Source: Opitutia bacterium
Lineage (GTDB): Bacteria; Verrucomicrobiota; Verrucomicrobiia; Opitutales; Coraliomargaritaceae
Assembly (NCBI GenBank): GCA_018663485.1
Contig: JABJQI010000115.1
Span: 1 to 30,734, forward strand
DNA length: 30,734 nucleotides
Direction: 5' to 3'
The notes beneath the pieces were generated by a model. The model did not search any database and was not told the origin of the DNA. It saw nothing but the letters and a program-made list of their open reading frames with translations. This document shows positions 15,025 to 22,669 of the stretch, piece by piece. The position numbers and the translations under genes were made by a program. The first letter of the stretch is position 1. Every line of letters begins with the position of its first letter.

Positions 15025-15317
15025 CTATTTTACCGTCGAAATCGCAGTAGATAACTGTTGGTGCGCCGTGGTGACTCTGAAATACGGTTGTGCAATTGCG
15101 CTTGATTGAGAGATTTCTAAAACAGCAATAACGTTTGGTTTAACTTCATTTTTGGGCCGTGTCGCTAGTGCTTGTGGTGCTTCGAGGGATGCGCCAAGTG
15201 GAGTATTTTGCTTGCCGATATCATTGGGTGATTTTGAGTTCTGAGCAAAATAGAGCCCGTCACTGCGGCAGTTAGTGGAGCAATTTTGTATACTTTAACT
15301 TTTAACGTCACATGCAT
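15025..15317 (-). pseudogene. Possible frameshifted secreted-protein gene
   Basis: ATG at 15317 starts MHVTLKVKVYKIAPLTAAVTGSIL, which looks like a bacterial signal peptide. Near 15245 the sense-like sequence moves to another frame, giving FAQNSKSPNDIGKQNTPLG and continuing with protein-like composition to TAG at 15025-15027. Joined across one shift, the product would be about 97 residues with a signal peptide ending near FAQ. Beyond the TAG the same frame stays open to about 14800. The opposite strand's open frame here is Cys/Trp-rich, as expected of an antisense shadow. It could be a decayed gene, a sequencing error in a small gene, or chance. Remaining parts of the 14763-15391 gap hold only the troA promoter region. 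Confidence 0.3.
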
Positions 15318-15354
15318 TTAGCGAACTAAAATTCGAATACCTTTGTTTTGCAAG

Positions 15355-15384
15355 TTGACATACATCCATCCATACTTTGATTAT
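15355..15384 (+). promoter_or_regulatory. Candidate sigma70-type promoter of troA
   Basis: TTGACA (15355-15360) and GATTAT (15379-15384) are separated by 18 bases. A start about 7 bases after the -10 would fall at or next to the troA ATG (15392), implying a leaderless or nearly leaderless mRNA. This is pattern matching only. Confidence 0.35.
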
Positions 15385-15391
15385 TCAAAAT

Positions 15392-16405
15392 ATGAAATTT
15401 GATAGATCACGATTTATATTTGCAACCCTTGCGATGGTTGTGGCGTTTTTAACCGGCTGTGACCGCTCAGAGAAAGCGTCGGATGCTGATTCTGCTAGCC
15501 ATAAGAAAGAGCCCTATCAAGTGCTATGTACGGTCGGCATGATTACCGATATCGTGCGTAATATCGTGGGCGACTATGCACAGGTTGAGGGGATTATAGG
15601 CGAAGGTGTCGACCCGCACCTTTATCAGCCGACTCGTAGTGATGTAGTAAAGCTCAGCACTGCGGATGTAGTTTTTTATAATGGTCTGTTGCTCGAGGGG
15701 AAAATGACGAACGTGCTGATGCGCGTCGCGAAATCTGGTAAGCCGGTCAAGGCGGTAACTGAGGCAATCTTAGAGAATTCGGATTACTTACTGCAGAAAG
15801 AGGAGGACTCCAAGCACATTGATCCGCATGTATGGATGGATGTGCGCGGCTGGATGCAAGCCGTGCCGCTGGTTGCAGAGACGCTTTCGATTTTTGATCC
15901 ATTGCGTGCAGATATTTATACTGCCAATGCAACTGCTTACACAAAAAAGCTGGAAGCGTTGGATGCGTATGCGCAGCAATCGATTGGCTCGATTCCCGAA
16001 TCGCAGCGTGTGTTAGTGACTGCACATGATGCGTTTAACTATCTCGGCCGTGCGACGGGATTGACTGTTCGTGGCATACAAGGTGTGAGCACCGAGTCCG
16101 AGGCTGGAGTACGGGATCTAGAGGACCTGGTTAACTACATCGTAGAGAAAAAAATTCCTGCCGTCTTTGTCGAGACTTCGGTTGCCGATAAAAATGTCCG
16201 CGCCTTAGTAGAAGGTGCAAATGCCCGCGGGCATGGCGTGCGCATCGGTGGCGCCTTGTTCTCAGATGCGATGGGGCAGGCTGGCACTTACGAAGGGACT
16301 TACATTGGTATGATTGATAGCAATATTACAACGATCACCCGCGCGTTGGGTGGTGAGGCTCCTGAGCTGGGAATGCAGGGCAAATTAACTGGAGTGGTAC
16401 ACTAA
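15392..16405 (+). CDS. troA: Metal ABC transporter, substrate-binding lipoprotein (TroA/MntA type)
   Basis: Periplasmic cluster A-I binding protein that hands Mn, Fe or Zn to the adjacent permeases. The 337-residue product has a lipoprotein signal (ATLAMVVAFLTG-C23), GVDPHLYQPTRSD (H76), HIDPHVWMD (H146), GIQGVSTESEAG (E235/E237) and IGGALFSDAMG (D292). H76, H146 and D292 match the conserved metal ligands; the third-ligand region has Glu rather than the His of T. pallidum TroA, which leans to Mn or Fe over Zn but does not prove it. There is no His-rich loop as in many ZnuA. The start is the ATG at 15392, since upstream codons in frame would break the signal peptide. First gene of a troABCD-like cluster. 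Confidence 0.93.
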   Translation: MKFDRSRFIFATLAMVVAFLTGCDRSEKASDADSASHKKEPYQVLCTVGMITDIVRNIVGDYAQVEGIIGEGVDPHLYQPTRSDVVKLSTADVVFYNGLLLEGKMTNVLMRVAKSGKPVKAVTEAILENSDYLLQKEEDSKHIDPHVWMDVRGWMQAVPLVAETLSIFDPLRADIYTANATAYTKKLEALDAYAQQSIGSIPESQRVLVTAHDAFNYLGRATGLTVRGIQGVSTESEAGVRDLEDLVNYIVEKKIPAVFVETSVADKNVRALVEGANARGHGVRIGGALFSDAMGQAGTYEGTYIGMIDSNITTITRALGGEAPELGMQGKLTGVVH

Positions 16406-16556
16406 TTATTCGGCTACATGCAGAACGCAGCGATGCTCAACCGCAGTGCGAAGCCAAAGGCAGCAAGAATCACAAAGTAAAATCGATACAATCACTTCGA
16501 GCGTTTGAAAGAGTTCATGATGCACTCTACTTACTCCATATTATTTAAGATTATTG

Positions 16557-17399
16557 ATGTCTATTCGTGGCAATAAAAAATTAATTCTTATGAACGCAGT
16601 GTCGAAACAAACCGCACCGTCATTACCGAAGGTCGCAGAGCAAAAGTTACTGCCGTTGGTCGTCCGAGACTTGACGGTGGCATATCATCGTAAGCCTGTC
16701 GTTTGGGACATTGATTTAGAGATTCCTGCTGGAAAGCTGGTGAGTGTCGTCGGGCCGAACGGTGCAGGTAAAAGTACTTTGATTAAAGCGTGTCTCGATT
16801 TGATTCCACGCAGTTCGGGTGAGGTGTCAATCTTTGGCGAGTCGTATGGCAAGGCGCGCAAGCGGGTCGGCTATGTGCCGCAGCGTGAGAGTGTCGACTG
16901 GGATTTTCCGGTCAGTGCACTCGATGTCGTGGCGATGGGGACTTACGGCAAGCTCGGTTGGTTTAGGCGGGTGAATCAGCGCTCAAAGGCATTGGCATTG
17001 CAAGCATTAGATCGTGTTGGGTTAGCGGACTATGCGCACCGGCAGATCAGTCAGCTTTCAGGCGGTCAGCAACAGCGTGCTTTCCTAGCGCGTGCTTTAG
17101 TGCAGGATGCGGATATTTATTTTATGGATGAGCCGTTTGCCGCTGTCGATGCGGCGACCGAGCGAGCCATTGTTGAGCTGCTGAAGGAGCTCCAGCAACG
17201 GGGAAAAACCTGTCTCGTGGTACACCACGATTTGGCGACGGTGCCTCAATATTTTGATTGGACGGTGTTGTTAAATATGCGCGTCGTCGCATCGGGGCCA
17301 ACCAAGGATGTTTTTACTCAAGAGAATCTTCGTAAAACCTATGGTGGTAAACTTTCACTTTTGAGTGAAGCAGCCGAGGAACTGGCGAAGTCATTGTAG
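16557..17399 (+). CDS. troB: Metal ABC transporter, ATP-binding protein
   Basis: ATPase subunit of the Mn/Fe/Zn importer. It has Walker A GPNGAGKST, Q-loop VPQRESVDWDFP (the SVDWDFP segment is typical of Mn/Zn importers), ABC signature LSGGQQQRAFLARAL, Walker B IYFMDEPFAAVD and the switch histidine in VVHHDL. Two starts are possible: ATG at 16557 (280 aa) or ATG at 16590 (269 aa, MNAVSKQT). Neither has a Shine-Dalgarno motif; the conserved domain begins only near LPLVVRDLTVAYH, so the choice is open. It follows troA by about 150 bases with no terminator between, and is followed by troC after 140 bases. Confidence 0.94.
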   Translation: MSIRGNKKLILMNAVSKQTAPSLPKVAEQKLLPLVVRDLTVAYHRKPVVWDIDLEIPAGKLVSVVGPNGAGKSTLIKACLDLIPRSSGEVSIFGESYGKARKRVGYVPQRESVDWDFPVSALDVVAMGTYGKLGWFRRVNQRSKALALQALDRVGLADYAHRQISQLSGGQQQRAFLARALVQDADIYFMDEPFAAVDAATERAIVELLKELQQRGKTCLVVHHDLATVPQYFDWTVLLNMRVVASGPTKDVFTQENLRKTYGGKLSLLSEAAEELAKSL

Positions 17400-17539
17400 G
17401 GCTATGATGGACTATTTGATCTGTCCTATGGAGGAAATCGCTCCGTCGTTTCCACAGATGCTCATTGCAACTGCGCTGAAAAACACGGCAATGACGAAGT
17501 GTTGCCCTCCACCCATCACTACCTCTCTTCACTAATCGC

Positions 17540-18895
17540 ATGTTCGAACTTTCAGAGATCCTTGAAGTCTTGTTGCTGCGTAATTATAATACGCGCTTGG
17601 TCGTGGTTTGCACGATGCTTTTGGGATGTGCGTGCGGATTAATGGGTGGATTCTTGTTGCTTCGTAAGCGTTCCTTGATGGGAGACACTCTCTCGCATGC
17701 GACATTACCTGGTGTGTGCCTTGCTTTCTTCGGCGGTGTGATGATGGGCGGGCAGGGTAAGTCGCTGCCACTTTTGCTGCTGGGTGCGACGGTTACGGGT
17801 GTGTTGGGTTGTGCAACCGTGTTGTTTATTCGCAATCGTTCACGGATTAAAGATGATGCGGCGATGGGTATTGTGCTCAGTGTGTTCTTCGGTGCAGGTG
17901 TTGCGCTGTTGACGATGGTTACAAAGATGCCAGACGGCGCAGCCGCGGGTTTGGAATCATTTATTTATGGTAAGACTGCGTCGATGGTATTGAGTGATTA
18001 TAGGCTGTTAATTGTCGTGACTGTGGGTGTGTTGTTGCTCTCAGTTTTATTGTTTAAGGAATTTCGCCTGTTGTGTTTCGACGAAGTTTATGCCGCGGCG
18101 CAGGGCTGGCCGGTTAAATGGCTCGATGTATTACTTCTTGCATTGGTCACTGCGGTGACTGTCGCGGGTTTGCAAGCAGTGGGCTTGATTCTGATTATTG
18201 CTTTTTTGATCACGCCAGCAGCGGCAGCGCGGTTTTGGACGGAGCGACTCGACCAAATGCTTCTGCTTTCTGCTGTGATCGGTGGTGTCAGCGGCTGGCT
18301 AGGCGCGAGTGTGAGTGCTTTAATCCCAAATTTGCCTGCGGGCGCGTTGATCGTACTAGTGGCAGCGACTCTGTTTCTATTTAGTATGCTGTTTGGTAAC
18401 GAGCGAGGCGTGCTGGTGCGCTTTATGCGTCAGTTGAATTTGAAGCGAAGTGTGGACCGCCAACATTTACTCCGTGCGTTGTATGAAATTTTGGAAGCCG
18501 ATGGTCCGCGCATGGATGGTGTGAGTATTCGCGCGGTGCCTTTTCGCCAGCTGCGCGGCCGGCGCACGTGGAGTGATGGGCAATTACGGCGCTGTTTGCG
18601 GCGAGCTTATAACAACGGATTGATCGATGCGGTGAGCGATGATGATGCGGTTTGGTTGACAGAGGCGGGGCTGGAGGCAGCTGCTCTGGTCACGCGTAAT
18701 CACCGGCTATGGGAATTGTATTTGATCGAATATGCTGATGTGGCAACCAGCCGAGTCGATCGCGATGCGGATGCCGTGGAGCATGTACTGGGCGAGAAGT
18801 TGGTGGCACTCTTGGAAGCCAAGTTAATTAAACTGCGCACGGCGAGCGGACTCGAAGTCCCTGCAAGTCCACACCCCATCACGCCTGGAGACTGA
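17540..18895 (+). CDS. troC: Metal ABC transporter permease fused to a DtxR/MntR-like metalloregulator
   Basis: Residues 1-285 are an ABC-3 family permease with multiple membrane segments (GDTLSHATLPGVCLAF, DDAAMGIVLSVFFG, LQAVGLILIIAFLITPAAAAR). About 150 extra residues follow. Residues 305-385 fit a winged helix-turn-helix (HLLRALYEIL, FRQLRGRRTWSDGQLRRCLRRAYNNGLI, WLTEAGLEAAALVTRNHR). Residues 386-430 fit the DtxR/MntR dimerisation domain. H388, E392, D407, D411, E414 and H415 have exactly the spacing of DtxR H79, E83, H98, C102, E105 and H106; H309 sits at the M10 (DtxR)/D8 (MntR) position. With Asp in place of Cys102 the site is more MntR-like. It may gate transport or tether a DNA-binding sensor to the membrane. 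The leader has no Shine-Dalgarno motif. Confidence 0.92.
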   Translation: MFELSEILEVLLLRNYNTRLVVVCTMLLGCACGLMGGFLLLRKRSLMGDTLSHATLPGVCLAFFGGVMMGGQGKSLPLLLLGATVTGVLGCATVLFIRNRSRIKDDAAMGIVLSVFFGAGVALLTMVTKMPDGAAAGLESFIYGKTASMVLSDYRLLIVVTVGVLLLSVLLFKEFRLLCFDEVYAAAQGWPVKWLDVLLLALVTAVTVAGLQAVGLILIIAFLITPAAAARFWTERLDQMLLLSAVIGGVSGWLGASVSALIPNLPAGALIVLVAATLFLFSMLFGNERGVLVRFMRQLNLKRSVDRQHLLRALYEILEADGPRMDGVSIRAVPFRQLRGRRTWSDGQLRRCLRRAYNNGLIDAVSDDDAVWLTEAGLEAAALVTRNHRLWELYLIEYADVATSRVDRDADAVEHVLGEKLVALLEAKLIKLRTASGLEVPASPHPITPGD

Positions 18896-18933
18896 TGTTT
18901 AATTAGGAATTACGAATCACGACCGAGCTCTGT

Positions 18934-18951
18934 CCGAGATGGCGGAGCAAT
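18934..18951 (+). repeat. Short dispersed motif, copy 2
   Basis: CCGAGATGGCGGAGCAAT matches the motif at 983-1000 at 16 of 18 positions. It lies between the two permease genes, about 50 bases before the troD start. Confidence 0.3.
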
Positions 18952-19000
18952 TAGCAATGAAGTTTTTTATCACTACCACTTTCAACCTCACCGCGACGCT

Positions 19001-19957
19001 ATGACTTGGTATTCAATTGATACATGGATCGTGGTGGTCGGCATTATGGCGGCGGTGTCGTGCGCACTGTTGGGCAACTTTTTGGTACTGCGCAAAATGA
19101 GTATGATGGGCGATGCCATCAGTCATGCGGTGCTGCCAGGTCTTGCGATTGCGTTCTTAATCACTGGTGCGCGTGCGAGTTTGACGATGTTTATCGGTGC
19201 GGCAGTCGTGGGTGTATTGACGGCTATCTTCACGCAGTGGGTCAGTCGTTTTGGCAAGGTCGATGAAGGTGCATCGATGGGGATAGTTTTTACCACATTG
19301 TTTGCACTTGGGCTGTTGCTGATCGTGCAGGCTGCGGATCATGTCGATCTCGATGCGAGCTGTGTGCTGTATGGTGCGATTGAGCTGACACCGCTCGATG
19401 TCGTTTGGCGACCGCAGTTGTTTGGATCCGTTTGGGAAGTGCCGCGCGCGGTGCTGGTTTTGGGGCCAGTGTGTTTGGTTAACTTGTTGTTTGTGGTGTT
19501 TTTTTTTAAAGAATTGCGCATCTCATCTTTTGATTCGGAACTCGCCACAACGATGGGCATCAATGCGAATTTGATTCACTATCTGCTGATGACTCTAGTC
19601 GCTATCACGACGGTCGCAGCATTTGAAGCAGTTGGCAGTATCATCGTTATCGCAATGTTGATCGTGCCAGCCGCCGCGGCGCATCTACTAACCGACCGCT
19701 TAAATATAATGGTGATTCTTAGCGTCGTGCTGGCCGTGATTGCCGCAGTGCTCGGGCATATCTCTGCAATCCTGTTGCCAGGTTGGATGGGCTTCGATCC
19801 ATTGGTCGTCGATGCAACGTCAACCTCAGGGATGATGGCTGTTATGGCCGGCGTCATTTTTACTGTCGTGCTGTTCTGCGCACCACGCCACGGGATCCTA
19901 GTAAAGAAGTTTCGCCGTTTGGAGGTTGTTGATGATTCTGAAAATACGATTGCCTAA
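19001..19957 (+). CDS. troD: Metal ABC transporter permease (second subunit)
   Basis: A 318-residue ABC-3 family permease with about eight membrane segments. Signatures include LGNFLVLRKMSMMGDAISHAVLPGLAIAF, EGASMGIVFTTLFALGLLLI, SFDSELATTMGINANLIHYLLM and VGSIIVIAMLIVPAAAAHLLTDRL. It lacks the regulator extension of the preceding permease, so the transporter is probably a heterodimer carrying one sensor domain per complex. It begins 105 bases after troC, and that gap carries a short dispersed motif. The leader (CACCGCGACGCT-ATG) has no Shine-Dalgarno motif. Family assignment is secure; the metal is inferred from the cluster. Confidence 0.93.
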   Translation: MTWYSIDTWIVVVGIMAAVSCALLGNFLVLRKMSMMGDAISHAVLPGLAIAFLITGARASLTMFIGAAVVGVLTAIFTQWVSRFGKVDEGASMGIVFTTLFALGLLLIVQAADHVDLDASCVLYGAIELTPLDVVWRPQLFGSVWEVPRAVLVLGPVCLVNLLFVVFFFKELRISSFDSELATTMGINANLIHYLLMTLVAITTVAAFEAVGSIIVIAMLIVPAAAAHLLTDRLNIMVILSVVLAVIAAVLGHISAILLPGWMGFDPLVVDATSTSGMMAVMAGVIFTVVLFCAPRHGILVKKFRRLEVVDDSENTIA

Positions 19958-20005
19958 CTCCCTTTCTGCGGTGCATTGAGCTACTTTCTTTTGCGACTTG
20001 ATGGG

Positions 20006-20367
20006 ATGGGATTCCTCGAACGCGAAAATGTGTTGATTTTAACTACTGAAGAAACGCTTGTGTTGGGTTGTTTTATGGAGAAGACCGTGATCTCGATGAG
20101 ATGTGTATTCGCTAAGCTTCAATCGGCTGGTGGCGGCTTTTAATAAAAAACCAATCTGGATCTGTTGGATTGTGATGACGAAGAGATTGTTGATTTGATT
20201 AAAATGGCATCTACAGTGTAGATGAATATTATAGGAAATGTTCGGTTATTTCCATCAGTAGTCATCAGGATTTGTCTGCAATATTAGTGGAAGCGACAGA
20301 GCTTTTCCCTAAAGATCCAAGTCTGATTCGGCTATGTGTGTATTGTTACCTTGTAAGCGATAGATAA
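20006..20367 (+). pseudogene. Possible decayed gene between troD and the P-type ATPase
   Basis: Protein-like sequence is spread over one frame with stops and then a shifted frame. ATG at 20006 reads MGFLERENVLILTTEETLVLGC and so on to TAA TAA at 20141-20146. The same frame then continues TNLDLLDCDDEEIVDLIKMAST to a TAG near 20216. In the next frame over, VDEYYRKCSVISISSHQDLS continues to AILVEATELFPKDPSLIRLC and ends in TAA at 20365-20367. The last part resembles a TPR-like helix pair. No family is recognised. The pattern fits a gene broken by nonsense and frameshift mutations, but chance cannot be excluded. The rest of the gap 19958-20419 holds only the operator described separately. Confidence 0.28.
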
Positions 20368-20393
20368 TCATGGGTTCTCGCTTGCAGAGTTAC

Positions 20394-20416
20394 TTATTTA
20401 GAATAATTCTAAATAA
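20394..20416 (+). promoter_or_regulatory. Perfect 23-bp palindrome, PerR/Fur-family operator candidate
   Basis: The sequence is an 11-1-11 perfect palindrome centred on A20405. Its central 15 bases, TTAGAATAATTCTAA (20398-20412), fit the PerR box consensus TTANAATNATTNTAA exactly, and the 7-1-7 layout is general for Fur-family repressors. It contains TAGAAT (20399-20404), a good -10 hexamer, and ends 3 bases before the ATPase ATG, so a bound repressor would block transcription. Which Fur-family protein binds is unknown; none is encoded in the window. Confidence 0.62.
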
Positions 20417-20419
20417 CGT

Positions 20420-22663
20420 ATGGGTTCAGAAAAAAAGCATATTAAACCGGCGAGTTGGGCTGCCGGGCTTGCCCGATTCTTGCACGAAAATGCCTCGGTG
20501 GAAGCGCTGCGCGTGGATTCGGAGCATCGAAGCGTTTCGATCGCGACGTTGGGTCCTGTGGATCTGGAGGTGTTGCAGGCGAGCCTCGCTGAGACTATCC
20601 GATTGATAGATTCACAAGCCGAGACCAGCAAGGCAGTGGGTGTTACGATTGAGGCCGGAGAGGGCGGTGCAATTCACTTGCAGAAGCCGACTTGTTTAAC
20701 GGCGCCGATACTGTGGCATTGGCGGGATTTAAATTGGCCCGATGCGGTGGAAGCGGAAGAAGAGACGGGCGAGGAATGGCGGTTGCTTGGATTGTTGGCT
20801 GGCGGTTGCGCGGTACTCGGTTTGTCGGGATTTATGGTTTCGACTGTGGCGGCAGCACCGACTTGGGTGTCGGTGCTGTTTTACATCGGCGCGATGATTG
20901 CGGGGGGGTGGGATGCATTTGAAGATGCAAAAGTCGGTTTGCCGAGAGGGGAGTTGGATATTCATTTCTTAATGTTAGCCGTTGCGGTCGGAGCGGCGCT
21001 GATCGGTGCGTGGGCAGAAGGCGCGTTGTTGCTATTTTTATTTTCGTTCTCAGGGGCGTTGGAGCATTATGCACTTTATCGGACGCGGCGTGAAATCAAT
21101 AGTCTGTTCGATGCGGCTCCGAAGTCTGCCACGATTCGAAACGCTGCGGGCGGCGAACGTGAGGTGACTGTGTCTGCGGTTAACGTCGGCGATGTTGTGG
21201 TGGTGAAGCCGGGTGCGCAATTCCCCGTCGATGCGGAGGTGATCAAAGGCAAGAGTGCGGCGGATGAGTCGAATCTGACGGGTGAGGCGAACCCTGTTCC
21301 GAAATTCATCGGCGACTCGGTGTTTAGCGGTACGATCAATTTGTGGGGGTCGGTGGATGCGCGGACCTTACGGCCAGTTGCTGAAAGTGCCCTGCAGAAG
21401 GTGATTCGCTTGATTCGTGAGGCGCAGCATTTGAAAGCGCCGAGTCAGCGATTTACGGATAAGTTTGGCACGCGTTATACTGTCGGGATTTTGGCTCTGA
21501 CTGCTGTGATGTTTTTTGTGTGGTGGCTGGGCTTTGGCATCGCCCCATTTGCGAATACAGAGGCGGGCTTTTCGGCATTTTATCGGGCAATGACTTTGTT
21601 GGTTGTCGCGAGTCCGTGTGCGCTGGTGCTATCGATCCCGTCAGCGATTCTCGCCGCGATTGCATGGGGTGCACGGCATGGCATCTTATTTAGAGGTGGC
21701 GCGGCTATTGAGAAAATGGCGGAGGTGAATTTGGTGGCGCTGGACAAGACCGGCACACTGACGACCGGTGAGATGGAGGTCGATTCGGTTGAGAGTTTCC
21801 CTCCCGGGCGTGAGCGAGATGCGGCCGAACTAGCGTATTCTCTGGAGTCGCATGGTTCGCACCCGATTGGGCGTGCGATTAAAAAATATGCGAAAGCGCA
21901 AGGATTGAAACCACGCGTCATTGACGACTTTCAAGCCATGAGCGGCAAGGGAGTGCAGGGGCGCGAAGGGGAAACGCTGTGTGTGCTAGGTCGGCGTGAG
22001 TTACTTGCAGAGGGACCTCTGGCGGAGTGGATCAAAGGTGTGCCAGAGCCGGCGCCTGAATTTTCGGAGAACTGGATTTTAAAAGATGATCTGATTGCGC
22101 GCATCTTATTAAAAGATCAGATTCGCACGGAGTCGCGACCTATTCTAGAAAAGCTCAAGGCAATGAGCGTGCGCACTGTGATGTTGACTGGTGATCGCCG
22201 CGGCGCTGCGGAATCGGTTGGCCGCGAGCTCGGAATTGAGGAAGTGCGATCTGGGTTAACGCCTGATGGTAAGGTTGAAGCAATTATTGAGTATTCGAAC
22301 GACGGATACAAAGTGGCAATGGTGGGCGATGGCGTAAATGATGCGCCGAGTTTAGCCGCTGCTTATGTCTCTGTGGCGATGGGGGCGCGTGGAAGTGATG
22401 CGGCTTTGGAGCAGAGTGAGGTGGTGCTGATGCAGGATCGGATCGAAAACTATCTCGCGGCAACTGATTTGAGTTATCGTGCCCGATCGATCATACGGCA
22501 GAATCTAACAATTGCGCTGGGTACAGTGTTGCTAATGGTGGCAGCCGCGATTTTTGGTTGGATCCCTTTGAGTGTTGGTGTGTTTGCGCACGAGGGGAGC
22601 ACCGTTGTGGTGTGTTTGAATAGTTTACGTCTCTTGTTTGCGAAACCTTGGACTGATTCGTAA
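20420..22663 (+). CDS. P1B-4-type heavy-metal-transporting ATPase (probable Fe/Co/Zn exporter)
   Basis: A 747-residue P-type ATPase that probably pumps a divalent metal out of the cytoplasm. In order: an N-terminal domain of about 120 residues without a CxxC metal motif, TM pairs around 122-215, the actuator domain with TGEANPVPK (287-295), the metal-site SPC (398-400), the phosphorylation site DKTGTLT (442-448), SHPIG, MLTGDRR and GDGVNDAPSLAAA, then HEGST (724-728) in the last membrane segments. SPC plus HEG[GS]T is the P1B-4 signature (CoaT, CtpD, PfeT, CzcP). B. subtilis PfeT, a PerR- and Fur-regulated Fe(II) exporter, is the best-known parallel and fits the PerR-like box just upstream. 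Substrate remains inferred. Confidence 0.9.
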   Translation: MGSEKKHIKPASWAAGLARFLHENASVEALRVDSEHRSVSIATLGPVDLEVLQASLAETIRLIDSQAETSKAVGVTIEAGEGGAIHLQKPTCLTAPILWHWRDLNWPDAVEAEEETGEEWRLLGLLAGGCAVLGLSGFMVSTVAAAPTWVSVLFYIGAMIAGGWDAFEDAKVGLPRGELDIHFLMLAVAVGAALIGAWAEGALLLFLFSFSGALEHYALYRTRREINSLFDAAPKSATIRNAAGGEREVTVSAVNVGDVVVVKPGAQFPVDAEVIKGKSAADESNLTGEANPVPKFIGDSVFSGTINLWGSVDARTLRPVAESALQKVIRLIREAQHLKAPSQRFTDKFGTRYTVGILALTAVMFFVWWLGFGIAPFANTEAGFSAFYRAMTLLVVASPCALVLSIPSAILAAIAWGARHGILFRGGAAIEKMAEVNLVALDKTGTLTTGEMEVDSVESFPPGRERDAAELAYSLESHGSHPIGRAIKKYAKAQGLKPRVIDDFQAMSGKGVQGREGETLCVLGRRELLAEGPLAEWIKGVPEPAPEFSENWILKDDLIARILLKDQIRTESRPILEKLKAMSVRTVMLTGDRRGAAESVGRELGIEEVRSGLTPDGKVEAIIEYSNDGYKVAMVGDGVNDAPSLAAAYVSVAMGARGSDAALEQSEVVLMQDRIENYLAATDLSYRARSIIRQNLTIALGTVLLMVAAAIFGWIPLSVGVFAHEGSTVVVCLNSLRLLFAKPWTDS

Positions 22664-22669
22664 ACGCAT

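Noticed and set aside
14840..15109. 89-aa open frame on the plus strand
   Set aside because: Very rich in Cys and Trp, no recognisable domain, and antisense to the more protein-like frame on the minus strand.
15331..15338. ATTCGAAT palindrome upstream of troA as an MntR/DtxR operator
   Set aside because: Only 8 bp, not extended on either side, and not close to a known DtxR, MntR or Zur consensus.
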